A DNA stretch of 64,000 nt, from positions 2,914,001 through 2,978,000 of the forward strand of contig JAGTXZ010000003.1 of NCBI GenBank assembly GCA_018398575.1, given 5' to 3'. This stretch comes from Ampelomyces quisqualis. Lineage: Eukaryota > Ascomycota > Dothideomycetes > Pleosporales > Phaeosphaeriaceae. Below are positions 19,230 to 30,055 of the stretch, piece by piece (the stretch's first letter is position 1; each line of letters opens with the position of its first letter). The position numbers were made by a program, and so were the translations under genes. Under the pieces are notes generated by a model. That model was given only the letters and a program-made list of their open reading frames with translations, did not search any database and was not told the DNA's origin.

Positions 19230-21846
19230 TTAGAACACGTTCTTGGAGACAGAGGAGGTGTAGCGCTTGAATGCAACGGGTCTACCGCGCGCAAGACGAC
19301 CGCCAAAGTTGCTAAACGAATCGGGTTCAGTACTCACAGCCGTGGTCGAAGCCTCGATCAGCTGACCCTGTGGGGAAACAGCGTCACGCGATTCTTCGGA
19401 AGCTGAGCCGTTGGTCAGTTTGTCGGTGACAGGAGCACTGTCCTGAACACTGCCATGACTTGAGCCATTCAGGTGGGGAAATGCGTTGTTTCCGTAAGGG
19501 CCCGTTGGTTCGGTTGCGGACATCGGCCACGGGGAAGGGTTCGAGTGGTCGAAGCCACTTGGGTGGGGCACAGGCGGCTGACGTAGCTCTTTCGGACCCT
19601 CATTCTGTGCCACTATATCACGGTCGGCCATGTTCAATACCCATTGCTCCCATCCTTCCCTGCGACGTAGTCTGTCCTGGCCATCTTCACCAGTGCGATA
19701 TTGCACAACGCTCGACTGTTGACAGACAAGCTTGATCAGCTCGATGTCTGATGACAGGTGTTTGATGCGGTTGAAAGCAGCGATGAAGTCCAATGGAACG
19801 AAGCCTTGCGAGTCCATTCTTCGGCGCAGGTACATGTCCTTGAGCAAATTGTCAACAGAGAAGTAGTATTCGCTGATGCATGTTAGCAATGAATTATCGC
19901 TTTCGACAGAGGACGTACACTTGAGTTGTGATCATGGACATGAGCGCAAACTGATCCACATATGGTGTGTATGACACAGCGCTCATGGGCGGCTGTATCA
20001 TGTTGTAGTCGTACATGTAGGTCTGTAGCGGAGGGACGGGAGGCCCCGCCTGATATGGGGGGTATCTGTACTGATCTGTAGTCACTGACTGGGAGCGGTG
20101 TCCGTTACGAGCGTATTTCCCCTGTGAAGCTGTAAAGAAGCTAGGGTTTTCGGGATTGAAAGTTGTGGGTGATCGTGGGCCGAGCGAAAACGAAGGTGTC
20201 GACTGGACGGACACGTGCCCATTGGAGTACTGATGACCGTTTCCATAACTTCCTCGGCCACCACGGGCACCTCCACGTCCACGCTCGCGACCGCCTGAGT
20301 ATGAGCTATAGCGGCCTTGTTTGTGCTGGTGGCCATTGGGACCCTCATGATAAGTGGAATGTCGACGCTCACTGTCCACATGTGCATCTGTCTGTGTGCC
20401 TGCTGAGTAATGGCGATCATCAAAGGTGTTATCCTTCGTTGGTGACACATCCCCGTCCTTCTTACGGTCACCTGAATAAGTCATGTCACCACGACGAGGC
20501 TTGGTCGACCTGCTGGAGTATTGGCGAGGGTGGCCGCCATTCTGCTGTAGCGACTGATTCGAATCTGGGGTCGCAGAGGCTGTCCTGGGCCTGAAATCGG
20601 CTTCTGCCACGAAGGAATTCATGGCTTTCACAGACTTCTCTGCCGTTGCGGGAACTTGGTCCTTCAAAGTCGGAGACCCTGCACCACCTGCGCGCTTTAC
20701 CTTTGGTGACGCCTCTTGGTCGGCCGCAGCGTCCGCGCGCTCTCGTTTCGTGTGCTCTCTGTCGGTAGTCGCAGGTACTGAACCGTCCTTCTCAGGCTGG
20801 CTAGCACCATTGGCACCATAGGTAGTGGGCCTGCCACTGGATTGTGAGCCTCCACGTCCACCAGGACGACCGCCTCGGCGAGGATTTGCGGCATTTGGCA
20901 GCGGGGTGCTGAAGACCACCGACGGTGTGTATGGGACTTTCACCCATTCATGTTTGCCGTGGGATCCAGCAGCGGCGCTTTCCTTCTGCTCCTTCTCACC
21001 CTTTTCTTGAGCCTTCTTGCGGTCCTCGTTGATGACTGTCTCTGGGGTCGGCCACGACTCCTGGTCGCGCCTGGGCGGAAGAGGCAGAGCACCGTTCGTG
21101 GACTTCGCGTCCTTCTCCAAAGACTTCTTGTTGTCCTTCCTCGCATCAGTATCTGCTCTTGGATCTTTTCGGGTGTGAGCACCCCTGTCCTCATCATTAC
21201 TCTTTGGCTTCGTGGCAGGATGCGCTTTGGCGTCTGATTCGCTCTTCTTGCTGGGTCCATGTGAACTGCTATTTGAAACTCCATTCGGGAGGGGAGAAGT
21301 AGGCTTCTGGATCTTGGACTTCTGCTCGTCTGCTCGCTTTTTCCAAATGTTGACGGCCGGTAGAGGCGCCTCTTGGAGCGGTTTCACCACCGCATTTTTG
21401 CCCTTCTTGACCTTTTCCGAAGTCTTCTCGACTGGTTCTGCAGACTTTTCAACCGAGGTAGAGGCTTGAGACTTGTTGTCCCAGGTCGATTCGGAGGAAG
21501 CATTCGGCAAGGAAGAGACATCGTCGTCCTTGGTGACAGTTGAGGCTGAAGAGGCAGATGCGCCAAGATCTGGTGAAGATATGCTCGACGTCTCTACAGA
21601 GTGGACAGGTTGCGCTGATGTGGAGGACGCCTGCGGCTGGGCTTCGCGGACAGTGCTGGCCTGCTCAGTCGCAGAGTCAGACTCGGCGTCGTCGGCCCAG
21701 CTAGGTACAGAGCCTACCGAGCCGTTCGCGCGCGTAGGAGCAGCATCTTTGGCTGGTGTAGCGGCGCTGGAGGTGGGCTTGCTCTGCACAACAGGAGTGG
21801 ACATGCCCTTTGCGGCTTGCGCATAGGAAAAGGTGGATGCAGACAT
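19230..21846 (-). CDS. LARP1-type La-domain RNA-binding protein (856 aa)
   Basis: Exon 1 (21846-19919) and exon 2 (19872-19230) flank a 46-bp intron (GTACGT...CATCAG). Residues 1-640 are low-complexity: Ser/Thr/Ala/Lys-rich, then a Gly/Arg RGG-like cluster near residue 550 (ERGRGGARGGRGSYGNG), then a Tyr/Pro-rich stretch. The La motif begins at the splice junction (QVEYYFSVDNLLKDMYLRRR), with the aromatic and basic RNA-binding residues expected of the family, and ends near residue 730. La-related proteins bind the 3' ends or poly(A) of mRNAs and affect translation or stability. The canonical C-terminal DM15 domain is absent from this reading; the frame ends at SKNVF, and a broken DM15-like piece lies just downstream. 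Confidence 0.85.
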
Positions 21847-23176
21847 GGCGCTGGATCGAGCGATGTCTGGACAGGAGTTTGGGTGCTGGCTGTCGGTGGT
21901 GGTGTGCTCGCTCGGTTGTCCCTAATGGGAGCGCTGGGTCGTGCTGACCAGCGCGGTGCTGAAGCTGTGGTGTCCGGAGAGGTGGACTACTGACCTCTCC
22001 GCACGATGCGCCCTGTGGAATGACCAGTGCCGGTGGAAGCCAGCTGGGAGCTCTAGTAGAATAACACGAGGGGGGATGCGCGAGTTGGGTATCTGGGCAG
22101 TTGGGTGAGGGGTGAAGGGTGAGGGGTGAGGGGTGACGTGGGTTTGCGGGCGGAGGGACCGGCCGAGCAGAATGTCGGGCGTGATGCGTGGGCTGACGGT
22201 GGGTCACAGAGCGGCAGGTGCGATGGCGGACAGCGCACAGAGCTCAGGGGACGAAGCTGCTGGATCAAGCCGAGGAGCGGGCGCACGCTTCAAATAGGCT
22301 CGAGATGCAGAACAGGCATACAGCGGGCGGGCGGCGGGCGGCGGGCGGCGGCGGTGGCGGCAGCGTGGGCGCAACTAACCTCTGTGACAAGCCTGCGCAG
22401 GAGAAGGCCCAGCGAGCGACTGGGGCGAGGATGCAGGTGCGGAGCTGCAGTGAGGGACGGCGGTGCGGCGGGCTCCAGGCACACAAAAGGCGACTGCAGC
22501 GAGGCTGGGGGGCGAGCAGCGACGGCGACGGGGCTGAGGCGGCGTCTCGAGGGTCGGCAGCGAGCTTCTCAAGGCAGACCGGGGCCAGTGGACAATATTG
22601 ACTCTCGTGTGTGCGGACAGCCAAGCGTGGAGCGGAGGGGGAGAGGTCACCTTGCGTTGGGTAGGTTAGAAATTTTCTCCCCAGGTGGTGCTCTAAGACG
22701 CCGACCCGCACTCGGCAGCATTCACCACGCACTCGCAGGACCCGAGGCACGCGCAGCCAATTTACAGAGGCGGCCTTGCCGTGCCCCGCCGCACTCATGA
22801 CGTGACCCCTCCTTCACACATTTTGCTGCCGCCCATCTCATTCCAGAATCCGCCCAGATCGCGGCGTTGAAGGCCGTTTTATGCGGTCTGGCAAATACAA
22901 TGTTTGTCGATGAAGATACGCAGTAGGCTGCCAGACAGCGAGGGTGAGGTGGAGCCGGTTGGATATGGAATGGCATAGGGTAATTCGTTGTGAAATAAGT
23001 ACATTGTTACCTCCGTACATGGTTGCACTCCATGGATACAACAAGCCATATGGGGATTCCCCATGGCCATGAGCAACACCGCCCGTCATTGTTCATCTCC
23101 TTGAATAACCGTCAATCACAATTTGCATCACGATTGTGTCTCATTCAAACTATCCCCCGCCTAGCACAGCAGGACA
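21847..23176. other. long GC-rich upstream region of the LARP1-type gene
   Basis: About 1.3 kb with no convincing gene; the overlapping GC-rich open frames look like composition effects. It contains a short tandem array of GGGTGA-type units at about 22105-22137, and a G-rich run of GGC/GGGC units at about 22322-22360 that could form a quadruplex on the plus strand. The far end includes the 3' flank of the F-box gene. Confidence 0.5.
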
Positions 23177-24737
23177 CTAACCCGCCCTGACTTCCTCCTT
23201 CCTCCACCTCTCCATCTTCGCCCTCGCCTTGTCTTCCCCGCCCGCCCACCACCAAACCTCCCACAGCTCATCATCCCACCTCCTCTTAAAACACTCGCGA
23301 ATATCCCCTAGCTCCGGGTCCGGGTTCGCACGCATGTCGAACGCAACGAGGACTTGTTCAAGGAAGTACTCGGCCGCGTGATCGCGCATGGTGTATGCGT
23401 TGTTAGGGTTCGTCGGCATGCGCACAGTGGGAGACACGGTGTGTGTGGTTTGGTGGAATGAGGAGCGTGCGATGAGGTTGAGGTGCGTGGCTGTTCTGCG
23501 TGAGATGAGGCGGTCGCAGCGCGGGTCGAAGAGTGTCATGCATCCGTAGTCGTAGAGGGGGAAGAGGCGGGGTCGGGATGGGGGACGCGAGAAGGCGAAG
23601 GCTTCAGAAGGGCGTTGCCATATCTTGCTTGATGCGGGGAGAGTGACGACAGCGTAGGGTGGGTAGCGGGAGGCTTTGCTGCGGATGACGAGGTCAATGA
23701 GGTCGGGCGGTTGGAAGTAGGTTTGTGCTGCGGTTACGAAGAGTTGGAGAAGTCTGGTACTGGATCAGTATGGATGTTGTGGCGTCTCAGGAGCCACGTC
23801 TGCCATACCTGGAGCTGAAGCCAGTGTCTTCGTCGAAGTCTGTAGAGAAGGTGAATGGCAGCTCGCCAACACACTGATCGGCAAGAAAGGTGCCATACAC
23901 AGGAACTAAGTGATGGTAGAGGAACCTGAACATCGCATATTGGTCCAACTCGTCAAGCAGGGGCATGCGCGTCTGAGCCGAAAAATGCTCTTTGCAAGCC
24001 TCGAGGATTCTTCTCTGCACCTCAAATCTAGTTGGAAATGTGGCGTTGGTAAAGACCCAGCGGATTTCATTCAGGAACCAAACAAAAGTCACGGCTGAGT
24101 AAAAGCGTGCTCGCTGATCCGCTTTGAGCGTTGCGTGTTCGGCAGCCTCAGGTGTCGTGCTTCGGCGCGCGGGAAGTTCTCCCTCTCTGTACATCTCGTC
24201 GCGGTTGATCACCACTTGATATCCACGCGCGAGGGTCAGGGCATTTGCGTCTGGGCTTTCGTCTGCCGCAAAGAAGTCGCTTGCATCCACTTGTCTTTCC
24301 AGCCATAGATCTTCCAGAACCTGTAGGCCTTGATAGCGTGCGAGAATATCGTAGATAACTTCATCTGGCAAGCATTGTGTGCAGGACGTCTTGGCACATG
24401 AGTTTGGTGTCGTCGCTACGGCAAGAGCGCATTCCCAGTCGTTGCATACGTATGGAAATTGATTTGCCCAAGTGGCCGGCAAGGGGTTCTTGTCTTGTTG
24501 CATGCGCGGGACGAGTTTCTCGTGGAGCTCCAGCATCTTACAGAGCTGAAGATCATATCGATGTTGCGGTGCCTCTGCGATGACAGACCGCATGATACTG
24601 ACATACACAGCCTGTCGTCGGATTATGCTGAAAGTTTTCTGGCAAGCCCTACCCAAGTAGTGTACGTCGTCGATGCTTCCAAGAAACCGGAATATGAGCT
24701 CTATCAGCTCGGAGGGTAAGCTTCGAAGGCCCGCCAT
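23177..24737 (-). CDS. F-box domain protein (503 aa)
   Basis: Exon 1 (24737-23809) and exon 2 (23759-23177) flank a 49-bp intron (GTATGG...GATCCAG). The ATG at 24737 is the first true ATG in frame. Residues about 6-45 form an F-box: LPSELIELIFRFLGSIDDVH followed by a Leu/Cys-containing helix. The rest, with FVWFLNEIRWVF, a Cys pair region (CAKTSCTQC) and a Trp-rich C-terminus, has no recognised substrate-binding repeat. F-box proteins recruit substrates to SCF ubiquitin ligases through Skp1; the target here is unknown. The gene is divergent from TAF10, with about 400 bp between start codons. Confidence 0.8.
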
Positions 24738-25138
24738 GGTGGAGCAGCAGATGCGCTCAGAGGACACGAGTCCGAAGCAGTACTGCGTCCCATATCCGTA
24801 CTTCTGCCTAGATTAGCTGTGCTGCGTCTGTTCGGTGGTAGCGATGGACGCAGCCAATCAATAGGCACAATTAGCACGGGATCCTGGACCGAGCCAAGAT
24901 CGGGACCCAACAGGGACATTTGGGAGTTTCTCAAAAAAGCGAGGTTGTTATCCGTGGGAGGAACGGATGATCGACCGTGAAGTCCAACTCAACATAGGAC
25001 CACGGCGGGACCACGCCTGCCAGCCGCATCTGATTGCTTGGCGCGCCTCTTTCACTCCCGGCTCGCCTCGGCGCCCTCACCACACCTCCTTACGTCATAT
25101 CCACGACTCCCTCCACACGCCGCACTCTCGCCGCAACC

Positions 25139-25860
25139 ATGTCTGCCAGCACGCCGCAGCCGCCCGACTCGACCATGGAAGTGAACGAGGAGCTGGACCC
25201 CGCTGTGGAGGAGGAGATCAACCACGACGCGACGCACGCAGACACAATGAACATGGATGGCGCTGCCGACGCTGAACCTGCGGTGAACGGCGTCACAGAC
25301 ACGGCGCAGACGTTTGAGGCGCGGATACCGGCGAAGAAAGACGCGACGCTACGGGAGTTCCTGGGCAAGATGGACGAGTACGCACCCATAGTAAGCAACC
25401 CGTCCCCCCGCGAGGCGGGCCGCCATGCTCACGAGACGCGCAGATTCCCGACGCAGTCACCAACTACTACCTCACACGCGCCGGCCTGCCACCGCCGCCC
25501 CAGACCTCGCCGCACCTCGCCCGCCTCCTTGCGCTTGCCACCCAGAAGTTCATTGCGGACATTGCCGCCGACGCCTACCAGTTCTCCCGCATAAGATCCT
25601 CCAACACGACGAGTAACAATCCTATGGGAGGTCTTGGCGCCGCCGGCGGGCCACAGGGGGCAGCAGCGCCCGGCGGCGCACAGGGCAGCAAGGACTCGAG
25701 CGCGAAAGCGAAAGACTACAACCTCGGTATCCAGCGCCCAGGGTACGGCGGGGGCGGACAGGGTGGTAGTCAAGGTCGCACTGTCCTGACAATGGAGGAT
25801 CTCGGCATGGCTGTCGGCGAGTATGGCGTCAACATCAAGCGCGGCGAGTTCTACCGATAA
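25139..25860 (+). CDS. TAF10: TFIID/SAGA subunit TAF10 (222 aa)
   Basis: Exons 25139-25390 and 25444-25860 flank a 53-bp intron (GTAAGC...GCGCAG). After an acidic, low-complexity N-terminus of about 60 residues, the TAF10 histone-fold region appears: LREFLGKMDEYAPIIPDAVT across the splice junction, then YYLTRAGLPPPPQTSPHLAR and LLALATQKFIADIAADAYQF. A Gly/Ala-rich loop follows, and the protein closes with LTMEDLGMAVGEYGVNIKR, the usual TAF10 C-terminus. TAF10 is a structural subunit of both TFIID and the SAGA co-activator in the nucleus. It is convergent with uS19m, whose stop lies 240 bp away. Confidence 0.93.
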
Positions 25861-26099
25861 GCGACCAACCCATCTTGCTTCTGAACAACCACTTACGCTT
25901 TCGCACACGTCGGGGAAGCTGGCGCATTCAAACATGCATTGCAGGCGTTAATGGTCAACGGGAATGGCAACAAGCATGACTTTGGGACAGAATGCCCGGC
26001 TGGTGGGCTGATCGTATTTGTACTCTATCAGTACAGACTGTTTCCAGGTACCCAACAACGATACCCAAACTCACACAGAATGCATGTGAAGCCCAGCCC

Positions 26100-26571
26100 C
26101 TACTTGTTCTTTGTCTGCTTATATATGAAATTTTTCCGTGTCCTACATGTTGCCGGTCAGCTGTTGTCGTCCCACTGCAGACCCGACTTCCGAGTAGGTA
26201 TCGTGGGTCTGGAAGACCGGACTTACGGCGCAAACTCTCCCAGCTTGTATCCGACCATATCTTCGGTTATGGTGATGTCCTGGTACCTCTTGCCATCGTG
26301 TATCTGGAACTTCAAGCCAACAAAGTTAGGCAGTATGGTGGCCGAACGCGCTTGTGTCTTGATCGGGACAATTTTCTCTCCGGCCTTCGCTCGCTTTATA
26401 GGCAGCCTTGGAAGATTCAGTGCATGATCGTAGCGAGACTCGCATAGGCGGAGCTTACGGCAGAATGTTAGGCCCTGGGAGACATTAGTGTCTGTGAGTT
26501 GTGTAGGCACGGCATCATCAGTGCTCACCTTTCCAGACCGATCGAGCGCAGAGCGCCCTTGTAGGAAACAT
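26100..26571 (-). CDS. mitochondrial ribosomal protein uS19m (93 aa, four exons)
   Basis: Exons 26571-26529, 26474-26459 (only 16 nt), 26406-26227 and 26142-26100. Introns are 54, 52 and 84 bp with GTGAGC, GTAAGC and GTAAGT donors. The spliced protein begins MFPTRALCARSVWKGPNILP, the usual S19 start (RSxWKGP). It continues with IKTQARSATILPNFVGLKFQ, then ITITEDMVGYKLGEFAPTRK, the conserved uS19 rRNA-binding end. S19 sits in the head of the small mitoribosomal subunit. Its length matches the family. Reading through the introns instead gives a misleading longer frame. It is divergent from MRE11, with 290 bp between start codons. Confidence 0.9.
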
Positions 26572-26860
26572 TGCGGCGTGCGGCGTGAACTTGGAAGCGT
26601 GAGGTCGGCGAAATGTGTGCGGATATCCCGTCCACTCCATGTCGCGCCCCACGTGATAGCGGGTTTCGAGCTAACAGCTTGGCCAGGCTGAAGCGCGTCG
26701 CGGGCCATGGAGGTTCTTCGCAGTCATCGGAAACGTGCTCGGGCGGAGGCTGTATAAGAGATCTCTGTGGCTGCGGGAACTGCAACCTCATTCTTGAGTT
26801 GCATCTACCGCCCGCCACTCAGCCATTGCTCAAGTCTCATCGACACATCGACCATCCACC

Positions 26861-29178
26861 ATGGCTCCCCGCGCACGCGCTGTACAACGCGGTGAGTACC
26901 ACGGCGAGAACGACGGAGATCGATTGCTAATGTCAGATCAGGCGCAGATACTATCCGTATCCTAGTCGCCACAGATAGTCATGTGGGCTACCAGGAAAAC
27001 GATGCGCAGCGCAAGGACGACAGTTGGAAGACATTCCACGAAGTCATGTGTCTAGCGAAAGAGCATGATGTTGACATGGTGCTACATGCTGGGGATCTTT
27101 TCCATGAGAACAAGCCGTCACGCAAATCCTTGTATCATGTAATGCAATCCCTCCGGACCAACTGCCTCGGAGAAAAGCCATGCGAACTGGAGATGCTTAG
27201 CGATGCAAGCGAGAACTTTGGAGGGATCTTTGACCACGTGAATTACGAAGACGAGGATATCAATGTCGCCATCCCAGTGTTTGCTATCCACGGTAATCAC
27301 GATGACCCTTCTGGAGAGGGTTCGTTCTCCCCATTGGATCTGCTTCAGGCATCGGGCCTCGTCAATTACTTCGGCCGCACACCTGAGGTTGACAAAATTG
27401 CTGTTAGGCCTGTGCTCCTTCAAAAAGGCAGGACCAAATTGGCTCTGTATGGACTCAGCAATGTGCGCGACGAGCGACTCTTCGTGACCTGGCGTGACGG
27501 CAACGTGAAGTTCTTCCAGCCAGGTACACAGAAGGACGAGTGGTTCAATATTATGAGCGTCCATCAAAACCACCATGCACATACACCTACCAGCTATCTC
27601 CCTGAGAACTTCTTGCCGGAATTCATGGACCTTGTTGTCTGGGGACACGAGCACGAGTGTTTAATCGACCCGCGGTACAACCCTGAGATGGGCTTTCATG
27701 TCATGCAGCCGGGTTCCTCAATCGCCACGTCTCTCATGCCTGGCGAGGCCGTGCCAAAACACGTGGCGATACTGAGCATTACGGGCAAGGAATTCCAGAC
27801 CGAGACCATCCGCCTGAAAAGCGTTCGGCCTTTCATCATGAAGGAAATTGTGCTTGCTGAAGAAAAGGAAATCAAGAAGAAAGAGCTCTGGCGAGTCACC
27901 GACAATCGTACGAAAATAACACAATACCTAACAAAGCTAGTCAATGAACTTATCGAAGAGGCAAAAAAGGAGTGGCTAGAATTGCAGGACGATCGAGAAG
28001 AGGGCGATGACCTTGAAATTCCTCTACCTCTTGTGCGGCTACGTGTAGAGTACACCGCGCCACAGCCTGGCGAGTTTCATGTCGAAAACCCACAACGCTT
28101 CTCAAACAATTTCGTGAATAAGGTTGCCAACCTGAACGACGTTGTACAGTTCTATCGAAAGAAGAAGCCAGCGACGCGAGCACCGAAGAGCATCACCGAA
28201 ATGCCTGAGGATTCCGTGTTGGCAGATCTGTCGGCAGGTACTATAAAAGTTGATAAGCTGGTCAAAGAATTTCTGACTGCCCAGACTTTGACTATTCTCC
28301 CTCAAAACTCCTTTGGAGACGCTGTTACCCAATACGTCGACAAGGATGACAAGCATGCAATGGAGTTGTTCGTCAACGAAAGTCTCAACAATCAGCTCAA
28401 GCACCTTATGGCAGCAAACGAACTTGATGAAGCGGACATCATAACCGAGATGGATACGTACAAATCAGAACTCGAGAATATGTTTGCGGCCGGGAAGATG
28501 AAGAGAACGAAGCGTTCGAATTTGAAGGCCAAGCCTATCGGTTGGGACAGTGACGATGACGGCCATTGGGCCGATGACCCAGGTGCTCTCATACGACCAG
28601 TCGACGGCGAAGACGATGATGACGCTAGTCTGGCTTCCGTTGCGACAAAGAAGCTTGCAGCACGCAGTCGCGGCAAAGCTACTGGTACTACACGCCAAAC
28701 CACTGCAGCAGCGAAGAAGAAGGCTGCACCCGCTGCAAAAGGTCCTCGGGCCAAGACGATAGCAGTTGAGGAGGAAGAGGATGACGACGAGGATGACGAT
28801 GTGATCATGGTCAGCGATAACGATGAGGAGAGCGACGATGCAGTCTTCGTTGCCGAGACCAAGAAAGCTCCTGCAAAGAAACCGGCGGCCAAAGCACCAG
28901 CTCGGGCGAAGTCACCAGCAAAGAAGACCACAGCAACTCGGGCGAAAGTTCCGGCTAAGCAGTCAACACTGAACTTTTCTCAACCGAGCACGCAGCGCAG
29001 TCAGCCCACGCGAGCTCCTGCGGCACGCGGCAAAAAGGTTGCCGAACCAGTAAGTGACTACCCATGTAGTGATGTACAACACAATTGTGCTAACTCATGA
29101 TTCAGAGCGACGATGAGATAGAAGACGATGATGCTTTCGATCCTCCGCCAACAACTCGAAGTGTTCGGAGGAGGTGAT
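26861..29178 (+). CDS. MRE11: double-strand-break repair nuclease MRE11 (736 aa)
   Basis: Exons 26861-26891, 26942-29049 and 29107-29178. The phosphoesterase motifs are complete: DSHVGYQEND (near residue 22), HAGDLFHENKPS, IHGNHDDP, HQNHHAH and WGHEHE, supplying the metal-binding His and Asp residues. The Mre11 DNA-binding/capping domain follows (residues about 300-430). The C-terminus is acidic, then Lys/Ala/Pro-rich, and ends DDAFDPPPTTRSVRRR after the last intron. Mre11 acts with Rad50 and Nbs1/Xrs2 in DNA end resection and checkpoint signalling in the nucleus. The first exon codes for only ten residues, so the start depends on the 50-bp intron at 26892-26941. The last intron also matters, since reading through it adds a false tail. 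Confidence 0.95.
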
Positions 29179-30055
29179 TCGAGCATCGAAAGTGGAATAA
29201 TCAAATAGGTGTTCCATATCACGGCGCGTTCCGAGAAGTGGTCTACATGATGTGGAGCAGTCATGATATGCATAGCGATGGCGTTGTTCCGCATCTTACA
29301 ACTATGCCAGCCGTATAATTCCGTCACTCCGGGGGCCCTTGATCTGACGCGCGAAGATCCACTACCGCTAGAATCTGTTGCCATCACATGAAGACCCAAG
29401 CCTCTCTGAACACGCCGTTGCTCGGTTCACGCCTCGTTGTGTCTTCCTTGTCATTCCATCGCGTTGAATATTCTGTACATCGATCCACCAAGTCTGACCA
29501 GTGCCGCACCTTCTATCGTTCAGCTCCTCCATCAGAAGGTAGTCACGAATGCGAATTCTCCGTGGCGCAACTCCCACAATCGCATCGTCCCCTCTCTTCT
29601 CTTCCTCCTCCCCCCACGCCTTCCAACATGTAGCGTAACATCAAATCACCGTCACACAGGCAGGCACGTCGTGGTGTAGGCTATAACTAACTGCCAACCC
29701 TGGTGCCCTCCATTCTCATCCCAACACTCATTTGTCTTCCATTCTCTTGATCCGCCTTTCTTGTTCCGCATTGCTGCCCTTCGGCGTTTTGGATAGCTGT
29801 CGTTCGTTTTCACTTCGCGTTCTCCATCGGTCCAGTTTGGGTACGTTGCTTTCTTTGCATTTGCCTCGCTACACGCGACGCCATCGGTCTATTGACCCGC
29901 GTCACAAAGCCATCGCTAATGTTCATAGGATATTCGCATCATACCATCTCAACTCTCGTCACTAATCTCGTCGCCTCTCCTTGGTTCTTCGCTACCCACG
30001 CCTCGCTCCAACGACGGCTTGCTGCCTGCAGGCCAAGCGCTTCGAGCCACCCACC
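29179..30055. other. intergenic between MRE11 and the eIF4E-binding-motif gene
   Basis: Nearly 900 bp without a convincing gene. The right part (about 29560-30050) is pyrimidine-rich on the plus strand, as in fungal promoters and 5' leaders, and probably carries a long 5' untranslated region for the next gene. Confidence 0.5.

Noticed and set aside
22053..22800. Overlapping open frames on both strands upstream of the LARP1-type gene
   Set aside because: They arise from high GC content. They contain repeats and no domain, start context or introns.
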